From Liolophura sinensis (taxonomy: Eukaryota > Mollusca > Polyplacophora > Chitonida > Chitonidae): a stretch of DNA of 64,000 bases. The position numbers and the translations under genes are program-made. Position 1 is the first letter of the stretch. Every line of letters starts with the position of its first letter. The notes beneath the pieces were generated by a model. It did not search any database. It was not told the origin of the DNA and saw nothing but the letters and a program-made list of their open reading frames with translations. The stretch spans positions 684,001-748,000 of the forward strand of contig NC_088296.1 in NCBI RefSeq assembly GCF_032854445.1. Reading direction: 5' to 3'. Below are positions 24,601-32,075 of the stretch, piece by piece.

Positions 24601-26953
24601 ACGTGATGTACTAGTATTTTATGTGACTTGGTATGGCTATTCGGGTGACATGATGTACCGGTAGTTGGGTGACTTGTTATCGACTAACATGACGGAACAG
24701 CAGTTAGGTGACTTGGTTTCCCGTGACGTGATATACCGGTATTTGGGTGACATGGTATAGGTATAGGGTGACATGATGTACCGGTATTTGGGTGACTTTG
24801 TGTAGGTATTCTTGTGACATGATGTACCGGTATTTGTGTGACTTGGTATAGCTATTCGGATGACATGGTGTACCGGTGTTTGGGCGACTTGGTATAGCTA
24901 TTCAGATGACATGATGTACCGGAATTTGGGTGACTTGGTATAGCTATTCGGATGACAGGATGTACCGGTATTTGGGTGACTTTGTTTAGGCATTCTCGTG
25001 ACATGATGCACCAGTATTTGGACGACTTGGTATAGCTATTCAGATGACATGATGTACCGGTATTTGGTTGACTTCGTATAGCTATTCAGATGACATGATG
25101 TACCGGTATTTGGTTGACTTGGTATAGCTATTTGGGTGACATGATGTACCGGTGTTTGGGTGACTTGGTATGGATATTCTGGTGACATGATGCACCGGAA
25201 TTTTGGTGACTTGGTATAGCTGTTTGGGTGACATGATGTACTGGTATTTTGGTGACTTTGTTTCTCATGGAGTGATATACCGGTATTTGGGTGACTTGGC
25301 ATAGCTATTCGGGTTATATGATGTACCGTTATTTTGGTGACTTGGTACGGTTATTCTGGTCACATAATGCACCGGTAATTCGGTGACTCGGTATAGCTAT
25401 TCGGATGACATGATCTACCGATATTTTGGTGACTTGTAGGTATGCGGATGACATGATGCACCGGTATTTGGGTGATTTGCTACCGCTATTAGGGTGACAT
25501 CATGTACCGGTATTTTGTTGATTTGGTATGGATTTTCCGTTGACATGATGTACGGGCACTTGCGTGACCTTGTATAGTTTTTCGGGTGGCATGACGCACA
25601 GGTATTCGGTGACTTGTTATAGGTATTAAGGTTATTCGGGTGACATGATATACCGGTGTTTGGGTGACTTGGTATAGGCATCAGCTGACATGATATACCG
25701 GTGTTTGGGTGACTTGGTATAGGCATCAGCTGGCATGATGTACGGGTGTTTGGGTGACTTGTTATAGGTATTAAGGTTATTCGGGTGACATGATATACCG
25801 GTGTTTGGGTGACTTAGTATAGGCATCAGCTGACATGATGTACCGGTATTGTGGTGACTTGGTATAGGTATTCGCGTGGCACGATACACCTGTATTTGGG
25901 TGGATTTGTACCGGGTGAGATAATAGGCTTGGGTTGATGACATGACCTGGCCAGCACCTGTGGTTAGGATGTTAAAACCTATGTCTTTGAATAAAGGCTT
26001 ACGTCACTTTAGTACCTTTACAGCCATATGGTAGCGAGAACATGTTTAAACCAGTAGAAAGAAAATTCGTTTTGATCCCATAATGAAAACATCCAAAATG
26101 ACGAACATTGTTAAAACCAACTGAAACAGCACAAGCCTCAGTTAAATTTCGAACAGTTCACATGCTAGATAAATATAATATACCCTAATTATGGTGTCTG
26201 GCCAATAGCTACCAACAGCCGTACAAGCACAGCAGGCGTTTGTCCAATAGCTGCCAACAGAGCCTTATGAGCACAGTAGATGTCAGACCAATAGCTGCCA
26301 AGAGAGCCGTACGAGCAAAAAATACTTGCACTACATATACTAAACTGGAACACAAGCAAAGAGCAACGCTAGCAAACTAAGCCCACTTGTTTTCAGACTT
26401 AACATTCCAGATTTAATTTTAAACTATGTCTTGTAATTTGTACCTTGGCCCAAAATAATTGCATAGCAATATATTAAATATGGACTAAATCTGGTGTTCC
26501 TGTATTTGGGACAACTGTTGAATTTGGCTAAAATCTTAAATATAGAATACGACTTAATACCAGTATTAGCCAATACACTGTCGAACAACTGGGCCCTGTT
26601 CGTGTTCCATATGCATATAAAAGAAAATCAAATCATTAGTGATACATGCACTCTTTTTCGATTCAGCCATTTCCGAGAAGAACGTCACTTCCTGGCTGGA
26701 GGGTGATACCATAACGACGGACTCATCAACTGATCGGGAGCCTCCAAACCCGTTACTGCGGTACGTCATTGTAGAAGGCGCTGTCATCGTTATACTTGCC
26801 ATCGCTCTGATCTCCGAATGTGCGTTCCGGTTCAGGTATTTTGTGGCACATTACGGATACACATCAGTGAATTTTCGGGAAAAGACGAAATCGACGGAGT
26901 TCGATGTGGCGAAGTCACTGGTTGAGGACAACGACGAAAGCGACTGTGAATAA
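9471..26953 (+). CDS. TYR-like: Membrane-anchored tyrosinase, vertebrate TYR type (5 exons)
   Basis: Copper monooxygenase expected to hydroxylate monophenols and oxidise catechols to quinones, as in melanin or cuticle/shell pigment synthesis, on the lumenal or extracellular side of a membrane. Joining 9471-9675, 11389-12362, 15827-15961, 17807-18047 and 26667-26953 gives 613 codons plus stop, with every splice phase matching. Order along the protein: signal peptide (about 1-46), CCPAW motif (62-66), Cys-rich EGF-like segment (79-143), CuA site (His209, His235, His244, then FPYWDW), CuB site (His391, His395, His418), the GYDY segment of exon 4, transmembrane helix (about 551-572) and a 40-residue acidic tail. 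Human TYR has 529 residues with the same order, so this protein is longer mainly in the exon 4-5 linker. Many N-x-S/T sites suit a lumenal domain. It could act as a TYR or TYRP-like enzyme; activity is inferred. Confidence 0.93.
10305..10372 (-). mobile_element. SINE 3' fragment in tyrosinase intron 1 (minus strand)
   Basis: Reverse copy of the tail and start of the core: TTTGATTTATTTGTTTCATTG, GTGTCTTACGCCTCACTC, then TTTCACTTATACTGCGGGC. Head absent. Confidence 0.65.
10845..11045 (-). repeat. Dispersed repeat 'R1', copy in tyrosinase intron 1 (minus strand)
   Basis: Reverse complement of the family: ATTGTTATTAACATCACCGC near 10866, CTAATTCAGGTTAAGG, then CGTGTGGCCATTTGCCAG and TTACACTATCGTTGTTAAC at the other end. 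Matches the layout of the minus-strand copy at 46615-46925 but is more diverged in the middle. Confidence 0.5.
11389..12362 (+). CDS. Tyrosinase exon 2: Cys-rich domain and CuA site
   Basis: Acceptor CATCTAG|GTTTTG, phase 1. Encodes CGGRDRGRC, the EGF-like CECYGNYAGYMC and CQECREGFRGDNC pattern, then FLHYY (His209), CAHRG (His235), LWHRYY (His244) and FPYWDW, followed by CELCTDEFLG as in vertebrate TYR (CDICTDEYMG). It ends in KMHNL; the donor is CTG|GTACAAG, phase 0, so the His-x3-His of CuB is divided by intron 2 and completed by VH in exon 3. Confidence 0.95.
12460..12643 (+). mobile_element. SINE with duplicated core, in tyrosinase intron 2
   Basis: Two successive copies of the 3' core (ATGCTGGCCGCCGTTGTATA at about 12495 and 12574), each preceded by a TTTCCTCCCAC word, then one AATCAATAAATAAATAAA tail. 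This looks like a local tandem duplication inside one SINE, about 80 bp per unit. Confidence 0.8.
12985..13105 (+). repeat. Dispersed repeat 'R1', short diverged copy in tyrosinase intron 2
   Basis: GAGCTGCGACAACAGTG, GTCACACCTAATCGGTGAAAT, then GGCCAATTTATCTG and TTTATTCCCAGTTATGTTCA follow the family order with substitutions. Confidence 0.5.
13345..13640 (+). repeat. Dispersed repeat 'R2', copy 2, in tyrosinase intron 2
   Basis: Contains CACTTGGCGCTCAGCACGG, GAAACATGACTGGTTAACC, CGGTGTCAGTATAATGGGAC and CTTCCTCTCCGGAG. Shares the ACATGACTGG-(C/T)T-(A/G)ACCCGGTGTCAG(T/C)ATA words with the copy at 4255-4425. Confidence 0.5.
14513..14752 (-). mobile_element. tRNA-derived SINE, near full length (minus strand), in tyrosinase intron 2
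   Basis: On the + strand it begins with the reversed tail (TTATTTTATTTACTTGAGTG), passes AGCGGTCAGCATTGTGGTGG and GGAAACCCACGATC, and ends in the reversed head CACAAGGAGGCGGACACC. The tail starts about 340 bp before the splice-site-derived array. Confidence 0.75.
14857..15826 (+). repeat. Tandem array derived from the intron 2/exon 3 boundary
   Basis: The distal part has six 123-bp units starting at 14857, 14980, 15103, 15226, 15349 and 15472. Each contains two GTGCAC words preceded by an AG: a short part (about 45 bp, GTGCACCATTGCTTTGGGG) and a long part (about 78 bp, GTGCACAACTTCATG then CTCGACTCATTTTC). The proximal part has units of 79-80 bp starting at 15589, 15669 and 15748, and the true exon 3 begins exactly one unit later at 15827. 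In the exon the same words read GTGCACGCCTTCATGAACGG then CTCATTTTCTGG. The array is thus made of copies of the acceptor plus roughly 36 bases of exon 3 and a downstream spacer. Because 123 is divisible by three, long open frames cross it in all three frames; these are not evidence of a protein. Confidence 0.9.
15827..15961 (+). CDS. Tyrosinase exon 3: CuB site
   Basis: Acceptor ATATTTCAG|GTGCAC, phase 0; 45 codons; donor GCGCAG|GTTTTT, phase 0. Encodes VHAFMNG (His395), DPVFYFHHSFMD (His418 is the third CuB ligand) and WLRR, matching IYMNG, DPIFLLHHAFVD and WLRR of vertebrate tyrosinase. The GTTTTT donor is weak at positions +3 to +5. Confidence 0.95.
16030..16985. other. Tyrosinase intron 3, unique AT-rich part
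   Basis: No coding exon, array or known element recognised. There is a small repeat of TAGCTAG/TGTGTTAG words near 16360-16405 and a C-run of about 12 at 16968-16979. Confidence 0.4.
16986..17131 (-). mobile_element. SINE, 3' two thirds (minus strand), in tyrosinase intron 3
   Basis: Reversed tail (TTATTTATTTATTTACTTC), core remnants (AAGTTCACTTATACGAAGGC, CAGTATGGTGGGAAGG), GGGGAAAACCCACG, GCAGGCTGCTGGATAACC. Head missing. Confidence 0.75.
17720..17800 (+). repeat. Short tandem repeat abutting the exon 4 acceptor
   Basis: About three units of ATTTAACTACTATCT + ATTTAACTATGT (26-27 bp). The last unit merges into the pyrimidine tract TTGTTGTTTTTCAG of the exon 4 acceptor, so this acceptor too sits next to a tandem repeat. 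Confidence 0.8.
17807..18047 (+). CDS. Tyrosinase exon 4: C-terminal catalytic-domain segment
   Basis: Acceptor TTTTTCAG|CTTCCG, phase 0. Encodes GHHRDSYLVPFFPV and then LGYDYDSLYEP, matching GHNRESYMVPFIPL and LGYDYSYLQD of vertebrate TYR. A Ser/Thr/Asn-rich stalk with several N-glycosylation sequons follows. Donor GTCG|GTAAGA, phase 1. Confidence 0.95.
18230..19530 (+). repeat. Minisatellite in tyrosinase intron 4, 25-bp unit
   Basis: About 50 units of the type GTATCTGTATGTCACATGTG + AGAAA. A longer period of 247 bp is visible: the group beginning GAAAGTATCTCTCTGTCACA recurs near 18488, 18735 and 18982. At its right edge the array passes into CACGTCGGTAGCGGTAATTT and then a SINE 3' end. 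Confidence 0.95.
19531..19672 (+). mobile_element. SINE 3' part continuous with the 25-bp minisatellite
   Basis: Reads AATCAGTGGTTCACCCCC, GGTTTCCTCAACACG, the core GGGCGCCATCGTATAAGTA and AAATATCCTTCAATCTGGCG, ending in an AAATAAAT tail. The sequence before it (GAGAAAGCACGTCGGTAGCG) lines up with GAGAAAGTTGGTCAGC of the SINE at 60045-60273. Confidence 0.75.
19755..22690 (+). repeat. Minisatellite in tyrosinase intron 4, 73-bp unit, about 40 copies
   Basis: Each unit contains CATACCTACATATACCTGAG, ACATATTCCTACCTGACATG, GAGTAAGCAGGTCCAGTAAT and CTGTGTCTACATC. Variants (GGAGTAAGCAG versus GGAATAAACAG; TCTGTGTC versus TCGGTGTC) cluster in blocks, for example near-identical units at 21000-21300, which suggests local homogenisation. 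Confidence 0.95.
22761..22822 (+). repeat. Short tandem repeat, GCTGAGTTGGATG
   Basis: Five or so imperfect copies between the 73-bp and 46-bp arrays. Confidence 0.8.
22900..25925 (+). repeat. Degenerate minisatellite in tyrosinase intron 4, about 46-bp unit
   Basis: Two subfamilies share the 46-bp period. From about 22.95 to 23.9 kb units read GGGTGAATTGATATTGGTAT, TCGGTTGACTTGCTGTACTG, ATATTT. From about 23.9 to 25.9 kb they read GGTGACTTGGTATAGCTATT, CGGATGACATGATGTACCGG, TATTTG. Overlapping minus-strand open frames across it are by-products of the period. Confidence 0.9.
26198..26315 (+). repeat. Three tandem copies of a 42-44 bp unit
   Basis: CCAATAGCTACCAACAG / CCAATAGCTGCCAACAGAG / CCAATAGCTGCCAAGAGAG at 26202, 26244 and 26288, each followed by CC(G/T)TA(C/T)(A/G)AGCA. 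The rest of 25926-26666 shows nothing else and is the end of intron 4. Confidence 0.75.
26667..26953 (+). CDS. Tyrosinase exon 5: transmembrane helix, cytosolic tail and stop
   Basis: Acceptor TTTTTCGATTCAG|CC, phase 1, completing an Ala codon. Encodes a Thr/Ser-rich stalk with the sequon NVTS, a hydrophobic segment (about residues 551-572, VIVEGAVIVILAIALISECA), basic residues after it and a 40-residue tail ending in EDNDESDCE, then TAA. The tail has YTSV, a possible Tyr-based sorting signal, but no acidic di-leucine motif like that of vertebrate tyrosinase. The link to the earlier exons rests on frame, phase and expected domain order. Confidence 0.85.
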
Positions 26954-27420
26954 CCTTATCTTGTTACTGGTTTGAGACCCCTTTATATAACCGGTATCGT
27001 GCCTATACTTGGTTCTCTTCCATCACTTTATTTGCCAAATATAAGACATAATCAATACAAGAGAACGCACAGGAAGAACAGAGCAACATCTATGAAGCAA
27101 AAGGAACTGTGTATTAACTCGACTTTCTTACAGGCCATCCTGCAAGAATCGTGTTCACCTTAGTTAAACGTTTATGTTACAGACGACAGCAGCGAAAATG
27201 TATCGACCGATTATGTTATAATTGCATGTATTATATTGGCGCCGTTGATACATATATGTGGCGTACGCCACGCTTAGAGTTGTGTTGTGGTTAATCTCGC
27301 GCTTTCTTTTGGAAAATCTTGTTCTTTTTTTGTTTTTTGTTTTTCTTAAAACAGAAATAACTGTAGCTTTTCACGCCAATTACTTTATCTCTCATTGGTT
27401 ATCTCTCGAAACCGAGGAGA
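26954..27420. other. Downstream flank of tyrosinase
   Basis: Likely includes the 3'-untranslated region, but no AATAAA signal is evident close to the stop. A T-rich stretch lies at 27322-27345. No gene seen. Confidence 0.3.
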
Positions 27421-27424
27421 AAAC

Positions 27425-28130
27425 ATAATATGAAAAATCACCTGCACATGGGAAGCAAACCAATTTATTTCTACAATGGACTTTGCCATGTCCAAACGTT
27501 TGGCAAACAAAGCACCTAGTCGGATAAGGTATGTGCATGTCTACTTGGACAGTGTGCAGGCAAATTAAGATCGACTAAGGACCATAAGGTTTAGTAAATG
27601 TCGATAAATATTGTTGAGTTTGCTGTTACTGTCATTTGTTGGATTTGTGAATCACCTGACACTTACAACCCCTTGAGATTTTAGTTCGGACCACATCTGC
27701 TCCAGCCGAATGGAACCAAAAGTCATGACACTTACACCTGATTTGAACACATCTGCTCTAGTAATCTTGTAGGAAATTGATTGTTTGTTGAAATGTGACA
27801 TTCACACATGAAGTTGAAGCCGAGATGTCCAAGCCACTGTTGAGATGTCACAGAGTATAAATGTGTACAAACATAATGGGGGATTTACCTCCCCTGCATA
27901 GATCACGTCCAGTTCTCAAAACTAAGTATTTTCTATTTCTACCTGCACAATTTTATTAACTTGTGAAGCACGGTGGTATTTTTGTCGACAGGTAAGTCAT
28001 TTAAGACGGGGTAGGTGTAGGTGGAAATATTCGTCCAAGCTAGGGAGTTGTCTTTACTTGATCGTGATACCTACTGTCAAACACTGCTGAGTTGGTCGAG
28101 TCGTGCTCACATCTGCACAATATAAATAGG
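27425..28130 (+). promoter_or_regulatory. Promoter plus untranslated first exon, paralogous copy 1
   Basis: Contains GAGATGTCACAGAG then TATAAA at 27856-27861, TTTACCTCCCCTGCA, a conserved stretch (CTAAGTATTTTCTATTTC) and a strong splice donor CGACAG|GTAAGTC with GT at 27992, 136 bp after the TATA box. The same order and spacing recur at 34755/34891 and, with the TATA changed, at 36266/36400. Homology extends upstream (CAATTTATTTCTACA near 27460) and into the following intron (to about 28940). No long open frame lies between TATA and donor, so the exon is probably untranslated. Inferred to be a duplicated 5' end of a TRIM gene. Confidence 0.6.
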
Positions 28131-28139
28131 ACGCGCAGT

Positions 28140-28315
28140 ATAGAGAGAAAATGGCAAATGGCCACATATCACCGGTGAAATACGTCCCCTGTCAATTTAC
28201 CTCAGTCAGGGTTTTATTCTAACTGTTCAAGTAAATGCGTGTAAAGTAGCAAATCACACGCCCCCTAGCACCATGGTTTAAGCAGAATTAGGTAAAAAAA
28301 AGGAAGAGATGTTAA
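28140..28315 (+). repeat. Dispersed repeat 'R1', copy inside duplicated segment 1
   Basis: AATGGCCACATATCACCGGTG, CTGTCAATTTACCTCAGTCA, TTTTATTCTAACTGTTCAAG, CCCCCTAGCACCATGGTTTA and AGCAGAATTAGGTAA. The other two duplicated segments lack it here, so it inserted into copy 1 after duplication. Confidence 0.65.
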
Positions 28316-29250
28316 TTGCAGACTGACGACTATAGACTATACCCTCAGCCTTTGTGTGAAGATGTAACACCGTCGCAAAACAGTCTGAACATTTACGTCA
28401 AGGAAAACGGCTGTTTTGGGTTCAGGTTAATGCTGTTTGATTATGTCAATCTTGTCACTACATGTATATATACAGGGTGATAGGAGGATAACGTCCCGTC
28501 AATGCTCTCTATTTTACAATTTTAAGACCCAGATGTATATGTATCCATAATTAAGAGGGTACATGTATTATTAACTCCGCACTCTTCACACAAACAGTAG
28601 TAGCTAATCTATAAGGAGGCCTACATGTACATGTATGTTTCATGTCCTCCTGACTGTCCAACCTGCTACACCCTCCATTATCCATGAGCTCTTGGGCCAG
28701 GCTATAATATCTGCTGATATAGCTTAACCATTCAGGGCAGCCGAATATCTCCATGTAGGCTTGCTTATAGATTCCCTAGCGTAAAGATAAAGATCCCTCT
28801 TTGTAAAGATATGACTGACTCTGACCAACTTCTACAGTCTACCTGATGTTACATATCTCCAATTAGGATTTGGGGGTGTCTTTGAAATGCCACCGTTACA
28901 ACACTGTAGAACATACGTTTGACTCCATTATCAAAATGGTCAAGGTCCAACATTGCTTCTTGGTGTCTTTATTTTTGCTTGCTTTTATGCCGCGAGAATC
29001 GTTTTCACACACTACTTTTTATAGCGTGAAAATAGCGAAACTCGTCATATTTCTACCTGATCAGAAGTGATGACCTCCGAGGTAAGCGAGGCGCACATAC
29101 TGATATAGGTCGTTTAATGCTTTTTGAAAGAAAATTGCAATAGTGACAAAAAAGTATTATATGTTACCCCTATATATGGTTGGAAATGTTTTGGGAGAGA
29201 ACTCACTCGGGAAACTTGGCACTGCCTTTAATGGATTGCTGAAGAATGCA

Positions 29251-30355
29251 CAGTCAAACCTGTACCTGCGTCCACCTGTAATCAGCGTCCATCTGCCGTA
29301 AGCGACCACTCTCTGCCCAAGCAATTTTCTATGTTAAACGACCTGTAATATGCGGGCACCTGTCCAACGCGTCCGGCGGCCAATACCAAATTCTATATCA
29401 GCCTGTCCTGAGCGGACGAGATTTTCAACAGTAGTGATGATTGCCGCATCGGACATTCAAGAATTTCAAAATGGCGACCACCCGACTTCAATAGTTTTTG
29501 TAGTGATTAAAGGTTATAACCTGCCAATTTGTGATGACAAGTGAAGTGTGAACATTATTGGTCAATAGCACTGAAGTCTATTGTTCTTTAGTCAGGCCTA
29601 GCTGGTTATTGTCCGGACACCCCTGCACTGTGGCAGTCGATTAGCTCCGTGCTGAGGTCCCGGCTATGAAAGCCATAAACAGCGGGCAAACTCCGATATA
29701 ATCGGATATAATCTGACCGCCTGTGGTTCCTCCCATGAATGGTTTGTTTGACAAAGTATCTGGCTTGCTTGGCCATCTGCAGGCAAATGATGTTGTGTTT
29801 ATATTCACGTGGCTAAAATATTGCCTGTACCGGACACATGGAGAAACTGATCTTCCTTCACTCGTACATGTTGTTGTTGTTGTTTCACCGGTAATGCCAA
29901 ATATGATTGAACTTCTCGGCAGCCTGCCATTTACAGTCCAAAACTTTGTTAGAATAGTCATTTATACATACGTAGGCCAAACTAGCACATGGCTTTCTAT
30001 GGCTTGACAATGATGGGAAGAAAGTTCTCCTTTCATGCGTGCCCTCACCTGAAACTCATTCTGTAATCGCCTGTTAAATGAGTGAAGTCCATAGGTCTAC
30101 CCCACAAAACTTGAAATTAATGAGTTATTATTTTACTACAATTATTATATTTCTATAAAATTTATGTAGCAGAACAGATTGGTGCTGTCACAATTATGTA
30201 TAAGATTATTATGTAGGCCTACATGTGTACATTTCCTGAAACTTAATTCAGTTGTGATTTGGCTTGGTCTTCACAACCTGTCTTATGTGGCCAACTGTCA
30301 TATGCGGCCACTTTTTACGTGTCCCTTCACTGGACGCATACAACAGGTTTGATTG
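29251..30355 (+). mobile_element. Tigger/pogo-like non-autonomous DNA transposon
   Basis: Left end CAGTCAAACCTGTACCTGCG and right end ACAGGTTTGATTG form terminal inverted repeats. Just inside both ends are decayed repeats of CACCTGTAAT...GCGGCC-ACT and TGTGGCCAACTGTCATATG type. A TA follows the right end and CA precedes the left, consistent with a decayed TA target duplication. The interior has no intact transposase frame; the 94-codon frame at 29723-30007 shows no DDE domain. Family placement rests on the TIR style only. Confidence 0.6.
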
Positions 30356-30369
30356 TATGTCGTTTGTGA

Positions 30370-31310
30370 AAGATTCACATGTTGGAAAATTTTATAACGT
30401 AACTGAGAGTTAACCATTTTATATTTAACCTCTTACATCACATGAATCAGTTGTTTCTTGAAAAACAGGATACTGTGTAAGCAATCGCCGAAATACTGTG
30501 TCATCATTTAAAGAGTGATTTTATGATAGAACGCAAAAAAGCAATTATATGGGTAAGCAGAAACAAACTAGCTTTAGAAAGGAACGGATCTTTTTTATTT
30601 AGACAGTGATTGATACTTCATATTTGAAGACTTTTGGTGATTACCTCATAACAGTTAGCACAAATTATGTTGACGGGTGGAACCCTGTTCTGGAGGAAAC
30701 TGAGTAACTGAACACATATGGCCTTTAGGTTGTAACACGATCACTTTAACACAGATGACTATGTGCATTCTTTGTTTGTTACAATATTAATAAGCAGTAA
30801 AACAACAAACAATGTCATTCATCTTGTGTTGCCGTTAGGTGTCTTTTGCATGTAAGTTGGATGTGTTTTGTGTTCACTATGTATTTCTTGTCTATAGCAT
30901 ACAAGAAACCCATAGTGAACACAAAACACATCCAACTTACATGTACAAGAAACCCACAGTGAACACAAAATACATCCAGCTTACATGTACAAGAAACCCA
31001 CAGTGAACACAAAACACACCCGACACACATGCACAAGAAACCCATAGTGAACACAAAACACATCCAACTTACATGTACAAGAAACCCACAGTGAACACAA
31101 AACACATCCGACACACATGTACAAGAAACCGACAGTGAACACAAAACACATCCAACTTACATGTACAAAAAACCCATAGTGAACACAAAACACATCCAAC
31201 TTACATGTACAAGAAACGCACATCGAACACAAAACACATCTAATACATTTTGAGCTCTTTGTGGATTTTCTGTACTTCTGATTCATTTCTTCTTCTCTTT
31301 GGGTTTGGGT
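30370..31310 (+). mobile_element. Dispersed element 'E3' copy A, carrying a 44-bp array
   Basis: Aligns over most of its length with 52045-52640: ATTTAACCTCT, GATACTGTGTAA/GATACTGTGTAG, AGTGATTGATACTTCA, TGGAGGAAACTGAGTA, AAAACAACAAACAAT, CATTTTGAGCT, CTTCTGATTCA. No open frame of note. The 44-bp minisatellite lies near its right end. Confidence 0.65.
30850..31235. repeat. 44-bp minisatellite headed by one inverted unit
   Basis: Direct units read AAGAAACCCATAGTGAACAC, AAAACACATCCAACTTACAT, GTAC, about eight copies from 30904. The first unit (30850-30892) is in the opposite orientation (CATGTAAGTTGGATGTG, TTTTGTGTTCACTATG), so 30850-30945 forms a long hairpin with a loop of about 9 bases. Variants CGACACACATG replace CAACTTACATG in some units. 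Confidence 0.9.
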
Positions 31311-31625
31311 CACATTATATTTTCCTTCAACAGCGAGCTTGTACAAAGGAGAAAGTGTTCGTTATCACCCTGAATGTGCCTAGGCTTTGTACAAATGCAG
31401 TTTAATTTTCAGGTCAATTACATCAGCTGTTCTGGAGTAGAAGATTTGTTTAGGTTGGCACAAAATCCAATATGGCCACCAAATGTCACTAAAAGCCAAA
31501 AAGCACAACTCCACATACATTTCTAAAACATACTGAAGTTCCAGGAATGTATCACCTGCCGCTTTACATAAAATGTATCACCAAACTGCCTAGAATAATA
31601 ATAATAATTCAAACAGATACAATAG

Positions 31626-31783
31626 GGCGTTCAAGCCTAGGGATTCAAGCCGGTATGGTTGTGGATGGTGCTGTGTTTCCCCCGGGTTTCCCTGGTTTCC
31701 TCCCACCAGAATGCAGGCCGCCGTCGTATAAATGAAATACTGTTGAGGACGGCGTAAAACACCAATCAAATAAATAAATAAAT
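31626..31783 (+). mobile_element. SINE, 3' two thirds
   Basis: GGTATGGTTGTGGATGGTGC, CTGGTTTCCTCCCACCAG, GCAGGCCGCCGTCGTATAAA, GAGGACGGCGTAAAACACC and AATAAATAAATAAAT tail. Confidence 0.85.
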
Positions 31784-32075
31784 TAAGCTTGTATGGTTTG
31801 AACCCCTACTAATCCGTACTATAACAGTAGGCTTTCCAAACTTTTTGTTTGGAAGCCTAAGAAAAAATCACTGCAGTGGTGTTAACTGTTATATATAAGA
31901 CGTTGCTGGTGTAGAACGAGCTGTCCCTCAAAAGCTGAACCATAATAGAATTTGTATCTGGTTCAGATATTTATTAAGGTTTTGGAAGAATCTAGAAAGG
32001 AAACTGCGGAAAAGACACACGATTTATGTCCTCTTATTTGATGTTAGCTTCAAAATAAATTACTGAACACGAATA

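Noticed and set aside
23701-25943. Series of minus-strand frames of 66-211 codons rich in His, Ser, Tyr and Pro
   Set aside because: By-product of the 46-bp minisatellite; frames change whenever a unit gains or loses a base.
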